A stretch of 16,312 nucleotides of DNA from Pseudomonadota bacterium (GTDB lineage Bacteria > Pseudomonadota > Alphaproteobacteria > Caulobacterales > Caulobacteraceae): NCBI GenBank assembly GCA_023390245.1, contig JAEWDF010000053.1, positions 1-16,312 on the forward strand, given 5' to 3'. Both the position numbers and the translations under genes were made by a program. Of the stretch, positions 13,211 through 16,312 are shown one piece after another (position 1 is the first letter of the stretch; each line of letters opens with the position of its first letter). The notes under the pieces are model-generated. The model searched no databases and was not told the DNA's origin. It saw nothing but the letters and a program-made list of their open reading frames with translations.

Positions 13211-14401
13211 TCAGCGGCCGGGGCGCAGCGTCATGGCCGAGGCCGGCGCCAGTTGCAGACCGCGCTGCTCCAGGCCGGCGGCCCAGCGGGCGGCCGCCTC
13301 CACCGTCACCGGATAGGAGAAGCCGGTCCCCAGCGCCGCGCCGCGGATCTTGGCCTGGGCCTCCAGGCTGTTCAGGGCGGCGACGATGGCGGCGGGCGAC
13401 TGGGTCTGGTCGATCACCCGGTCGGCGCTGGCCCGCGCCCAGGCGCCGGGCCGGCGCTGGAACGAGCCGTCGTCCACGAAGGCGACGCCGTGCTGGCGCA
13501 GATAGCCCAGGAAGGCGCCCATGCCGGCGTCCGAGCCGGCGAAGCGGTCGCCCAGATAGTTGGTGACGCCGAAATAGCCCGTGGCCCGGCTCAGCAGCCA
13601 GTCCATCTTGGCCTCGACGTCGTCAGGGCCGCCCCCGGCCAGCAGGGTGTAGGGGCCGGGGTCGTTGTTTGGATAGCCGGTCGGCTCCATCGGCATTTCC
13701 AGCAGCACCTCGTGGCCCTGGGCGCGGGCCTGGTCGATCCACGACTGGAGGTTCTCGGCATAGGGCACGAAGCTCAGCGTCACCTCGGCCGGCAAGCGCT
13801 CGATCGCCGCTCGGGTGGTGACGGCGTTCAGGCCCAGGCCGCCGACGACCAGGGCGACGCGCGGCTTGCCGTTGGGGCGGAACGGCCGGGCGTAGGCCTG
13901 GGCCGGAACCCGCCCGTCGGGGGCGATGACCGGCAGCGGTCCGTCCGGTCCCGGTCGCGACAGGCCCGCCAGCGGGGCCTTGGTCAGGGGCGAGGGCGGG
14001 CGCACCGGCGCGGCGTAGGCGCCGCCGCCGGCGACGCTGGCGCCGTCCGGCAGGGTGATCAGGGCCTCTCCGCCCGCCGCCTCGCCCAGCGCCGGATCGG
14101 CGCCGCCCAGGTCCTGATAGAGGTCCAGCGTCCCGGCCGAGAAGGCGTCGAATCCGCTGGGCGCGGCGGCGGGCTCGGCCTTGTCGCGATGCAGGGCGAC
14201 GCGGGCGCTGGGCGAGCCGGCGCGCGGGTCGCCCAGGACGGTCAGGAACAGGGCGCTGGTCGCCAGCAGGAACAGGCCCGCCAGGCCGGCCAGTACGGGC
14301 GGCTTCTTCAGCGCGGTCGCCACAGGGCGCAGGCTGGGGGTCCGCGCGCGCGGCGGGGCGCCGGCGGCGGAGGCGAGGGCGGACTGGCGTTTGGCGAACA
14401 T
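13211..14401 (-). CDS. YibQ-type divergent polysaccharide deacetylase, membrane-anchored
   Basis: The 396-residue protein has one N-terminal membrane segment (about 35-57, PPVLAGLAGLFLLATSALFL) and a low-complexity Ala/Pro/Gly linker (about 58-175). A Polysacc_deac_2 (COG2861, YibQ) domain follows at about 180-396, with PRVALVVGGLGLN (180-192), QGHEVLLEMPMEP (228-240), PGPYTL (248-253) and GVTNYLGDRF (278-287). It should face the periplasm. The paired Asp of active deacetylases (V-I-D-D) is Gly187-Gly188 here and the family N-H-M-G is NYLG (281-284), so metal binding and catalysis look lost. ATG 14401 is taken; a GTG two codons upstream (14407) is closer to the AAGGA element and could be the start instead. 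It lies between ctpA and rppH on the same strand. Function is unknown. Confidence 0.9.
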   Translation of the reverse strand: MFAKRQSALASAAGAPPRARTPSLRPVATALKKPPVLAGLAGLFLLATSALFLTVLGDPRAGSPSARVALHRDKAEPAAAPSGFDAFSAGTLDLYQDLGGADPALGEAAGGEALITLPDGASVAGGGAYAAPVRPPSPLTKAPLAGLSRPGPDGPLPVIAPDGRVPAQAYARPFRPNGKPRVALVVGGLGLNAVTTRAAIERLPAEVTLSFVPYAENLQSWIDQARAQGHEVLLEMPMEPTGYPNNDPGPYTLLAGGGPDDVEAKMDWLLSRATGYFGVTNYLGDRFAGSDAGMGAFLGYLRQHGVAFVDDGSFQRRPGAWARASADRVIDQTQSPAAIVAALNSLEAQAKIRGAALGTGFSYPVTVEAAARWAAGLEQRGLQLAPASAMTLRPGR

Positions 14402-14446
14402 GGACACGGCCGACGGAATCCTTCGCCGACAGAATCGCTTGTCGCG

Positions 14447-14469
14447 GTTAAGAATTCCTAACGGCCGTT
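14447..14469. promoter_or_regulatory. Paired palindromes in the gap between ctpA and the YibQ-type gene
   Basis: GTTAAGAATTCCTAAC (14447-14462) is a palindrome with one imperfect pair, and AACGGCCGTT (14460-14469) is a perfect one that overlaps it. Read on the minus strand the first contains TTAACC, a half-site of the CtrA binding sequence, but the other half is poor. Two GANTC sites (GAATC at 14416-14420 and 14432-14436) follow on the way to the start. Whether this is an internal promoter region or chance cannot be told. Confidence 0.25.
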
Positions 14470-14482
14470 CACCATGATCGAC

Positions 14483-15859
14483 CTATTCGTCGGCGTCGTC
14501 GCCCGCGTCGTCGTTGCTGTCCGCCGGCGGCTCGGCGCCCGGCTCGGTGACGACCACGCCGTCCGGCGCCGCACGCAGGCGCGACAGGTCGCCGCCGGCG
14601 CGCAGCACGTCCAGCGCCCGCTCCAGCTGGTAGTCCTTGTCCTTGGGGAAGTCCTTGCCCGGCGCCTCGCGCGGGGTGTGCGGTCCCTTGCGCTCGGCGC
14701 CGATGGAGGCGTCCAGCGCCGTCGAATAGGCGGCTTCCGAATAGATGAAGCTGGAGCGCGACACGATCCGCGCCTCCGCCTCGGACCGGGCGACCTCCAG
14801 GTCGGGCTCGATGCCGATCTTCTGGATCGAGGAGCCGGACGGGGTGTAGTAGCGCGCCGTGGTGATCGACAGGGCGCCGTCCTGGCCGTTCCTCAGCGGG
14901 ATCACCGTCTGCACCGACCCCTTGCCGAAACTGGTCAGGCCCACGATCGTCGCGCGCTGATGGTCCTTCAGCGCGCCGGCGACGATCTCCGACGCCGACG
15001 CCGAGCCGTAGTTGATCAGCACCACCAGCGGCAGGCCGCCGGTCAGGTCGCCGGGCTTGGCGGCGTAGCGGTCGATCTGCTCGGGCTTCCTGCCGCGCTG
15101 GCTGACGATCTCGCCGCGTTCCAGGAAGGCGTCGGACACGTCGATGGCCGCATTCAGCAGGCCGCCGCCATTGTTGCGCAGGTCCAGCACATAGCCCTTC
15201 ACGCCGGGCTTCTCGGCCTTGATCTTGTTGATCGCCTCGGTCAGCTCGCGGCCGGTGTTCTCGTTGAAGGTCGAGACACGCAGATAGCCGTAGTCGCCCT
15301 CGACCCGGCCGGTGACCGATTCGACCTTGATGATCTCGCGGGTCAGCACGACCTCGCGCGGCTCCTCGCCGTCGCGCAGGAAGGTGACCTTGACGCTGGT
15401 GCCGACCTCGCCGCGCAGCCGCTCCGACACCTGGGTGACGGTCAAGCCGGCCGCGTTCTGGCCCTCAATGGCGCTGATCACGTCGCCCGCCTGGACACCG
15501 GCGCGCGCCGCCGGGCTGTTGTCCATCGGCGAGATCACCTTCACCAGGCCGCCTTCCGAGGTGATGGTCAGGCCGACGCCCGAATACTGGCCCTCGGTGC
15601 GCTCGCGCAGGTCGCCGTAGCTGTCGGGCGACAGATAGTTGGAGTGCGGATCCAGCGCCGTCATCATGCCGCTGAGCGCCGCCTCGATCAGCTTCTTGTT
15701 GTCGACGGGGACGACATAGACCCGCTCCACCACGCCGACGACGTCGCCGAACAGCTCCAGCAGACGGAAGGTCTCGTTGCGGGGCGTCTGGCTGGAGACG
15801 GCGGCGGCGGAGCCGCCCAGGACCAGGGCGGCGGCGCCGACGAGGAGCAGTTTACGCAT
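14483..15859 (-). CDS. ctpA: Carboxy-terminal processing protease, S41 family
   Basis: This periplasmic serine protease has 458 residues. A signal peptide (MRKLLLVGAAALVLGGSAAAVSS) ends near residue 23. The N-terminal helical segment LLELFGDVVGVVERVYV (about 33-49) is followed by the PDZ domain (about 88-165, with GVGLTI and ARAGVQAGDVISAIEG) and the S41 core. The catalytic dyad is Ser288 in YGSASASEI and Lys313 in SFGKGSVQ, with Gln317 at the same relative spacing (25 and 29) as in B. subtilis CtpB. CtpA enzymes degrade or trim envelope proteins, including peptidoglycan hydrolases and their regulators, which fits the EnvC-like gene upstream. The tail is very acidic (DSNDDAGDDADE). ATG 15859 is preferred over 15886 because AAAGAG precedes it and the signal peptide begins there. 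Confidence 0.96.
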   Translation of the reverse strand: MRKLLLVGAAALVLGGSAAAVSSQTPRNETFRLLELFGDVVGVVERVYVVPVDNKKLIEAALSGMMTALDPHSNYLSPDSYGDLRERTEGQYSGVGLTITSEGGLVKVISPMDNSPAARAGVQAGDVISAIEGQNAAGLTVTQVSERLRGEVGTSVKVTFLRDGEEPREVVLTREIIKVESVTGRVEGDYGYLRVSTFNENTGRELTEAINKIKAEKPGVKGYVLDLRNNGGGLLNAAIDVSDAFLERGEIVSQRGRKPEQIDRYAAKPGDLTGGLPLVVLINYGSASASEIVAGALKDHQRATIVGLTSFGKGSVQTVIPLRNGQDGALSITTARYYTPSGSSIQKIGIEPDLEVARSEAEARIVSRSSFIYSEAAYSTALDASIGAERKGPHTPREAPGKDFPKDKDYQLERALDVLRAGGDLSRLRAAPDGVVVTEPGAEPPADSNDDAGDDADE

Positions 15860-15954
15860 TCGGTCTCTTTCGGTGGGGCCGATCATCGCGGCGCCCGGAC
15901 GGCAGGGTAGGGGCCCGCAGACACGACGAAATCGTGGCGACGCGGCGTCGCTGC

Positions 15955-15983
15955 GATAAAATCAGCGTCGGAGGAGAAAGCAA
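15955..15983 (-). promoter_or_regulatory. Possible ctpA promoter
   Basis: On the minus strand, TTGCTT (15983-15978) and TTTATC (15960-15955) are separated by exactly 17 bases, a reasonable sigma-70-like pair, 96 bases upstream of the ctpA start. The remainder of the 142-base gap holds only short hairpins (for example CACGA/TCGTG near 15922-15936), and no T-rich terminator for the EnvC-like gene. Confidence 0.3.
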
Positions 15984-16001
15984 GGTCTATCGGGCCGGTC
16001 C

Positions 16002-16312
16002 CTACTTCAGCCATGGTCCCGGATCGATCGGACGCTCCTCGCGCCGCAGCTCGAAATAGACGTCGCCGTCCGGACCGCTGCGGCCCAGCACCTGGCCGTC
16101 GGCGACGCGGGCGTCGGCGACGGCCTCGACCTCCTCCAGCCCCGCCACGACGGCGCGCCAGCCCGGCCCCAGGTCCAGGATCACCACCTGGCCCCACCCG
16201 CTCAGCGGCCCGGCGTAGGCCACCTTGGCGTCGGCCGGAGCGCGGACCTCCGCCCGGTCCGCCCGCCAGCGCCATCCCGTCGCGCCGCGTCCCCAGGTCT
16301 CGACCGGCGCGC
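16002..16312 (-). CDS. EnvC-like murein hydrolase activator, LytM/M23 domain (N-terminus outside window)
   Basis: The last 103 residues of an M23/LytM-domain protein end at TAG 16004-16002, and the reading frame is open to the right edge. Recognisable blocks are WRADRAEVRAPADAKVAYAGPLSGWGQVVILDLGPGWRAVVAGL, then a variable turn, GQVLGR, and VYFELRREERPIDPGPWLK, the EnvC-family ending. The HxH motif of active M23 endopeptidases (normally H-L-H-F-E) is DVYFE here, and the earlier His is absent from the AGL segment. The zinc site is therefore lost, as in E. coli EnvC, which activates AmiA/AmiB amidases at the division site instead of cutting peptidoglycan itself. The missing N-terminus would be expected to hold a signal peptide and coiled coils. 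ctpA follows 142 bases downstream. Confidence 0.9.
   Translation of the reverse strand, partial: APVETWGRGATGWRWRADRAEVRAPADAKVAYAGPLSGWGQVVILDLGPGWRAVVAGLEEVEAVADARVADGQVLGRSGPDGDVYFELRREERPIDPGPWLK

Noticed and set aside
14474..15910. A 478-codon open frame opposite ctpA
   Set aside because: It is a shadow of ctpA, whose catalytic dyad and PDZ domain are clear.
1..16312. A defence island, mobile element, CRISPR array or biosynthetic cluster
   Set aside because: No repeats of array type, transposase, integrase, tRNA-flanked junction, or toxin-antitoxin or nuclease genes were seen; composition and coding style look uniform across the window.

Overview
This is about 16.3 kb of high-GC (by eye close to 70%) chromosomal DNA. 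Gene content, RNA elements and a few Caulobacter-like promoter motifs suggest an alphaproteobacterium of the Caulobacteraceae, possibly Brevundimonas; this is inference from gene order and protein style, not a database match. The window is densely coding. I see no tRNA, rRNA, CRISPR, insertion sequence, prophage or integrase, and no intergenic gap over 300 bases. It reads as ordinary core and near-core chromosome rather than an accessory island, and I found no convincing new multi-gene system. The best non-coding candidate is the leader of the small heat-shock gene.

Region 1 (1-1783, minus strand): a compact three-gene run of a six-helix membrane protein, a small winged-helix regulator that probably starts at TTG, and a tyrosine-phosphatase-family protein cut by the left edge. 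A palindrome-rich promoter/operator lies upstream. Region 2 (1790-6689): AMP nucleosidase (amn, minus), a divergent Bcr/CflA-type MFS exporter (plus), and a secreted LTA4H-type M1 metallopeptidase lipoprotein (plus) that ends in a strong intrinsic terminator. Region 3 (6692-8796): alanine dehydrogenase (ald) and an AHSA1/SRPBCC protein on the minus strand, the latter divergent from an ArsR-type repressor. A near-ideal palindrome fills the space between them and overlaps the repressor's start codon.

Region 4 (8800-11941, minus): an MHS-family MFS importer followed 37 bases later by succinate-semialdehyde dehydrogenase (gabD), a likely uptake-plus-catabolism operon. The transporter carries an unusual periplasmic insert of roughly 118 residues. 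Region 5 (12030-12717, plus): an Hsp20 small heat-shock protein with a sigma-32-like promoter, a structured leader of about 125 nt with a ROSE-type thermometer signature at its ribosome binding site, and an intrinsic terminator.

Region 6 (12724-16312, minus): an envelope cluster in the order EnvC-like LytM factor (partial at the right edge), ctpA carboxy-terminal protease, YibQ-type divergent polysaccharide deacetylase, and rppH RNA pyrophosphohydrolase. EnvC and YibQ are also neighbours in E. coli. Both LytM and deacetylase domains lack the usual metal-binding residues here, suggesting that they act as regulators or binders rather than as enzymes.
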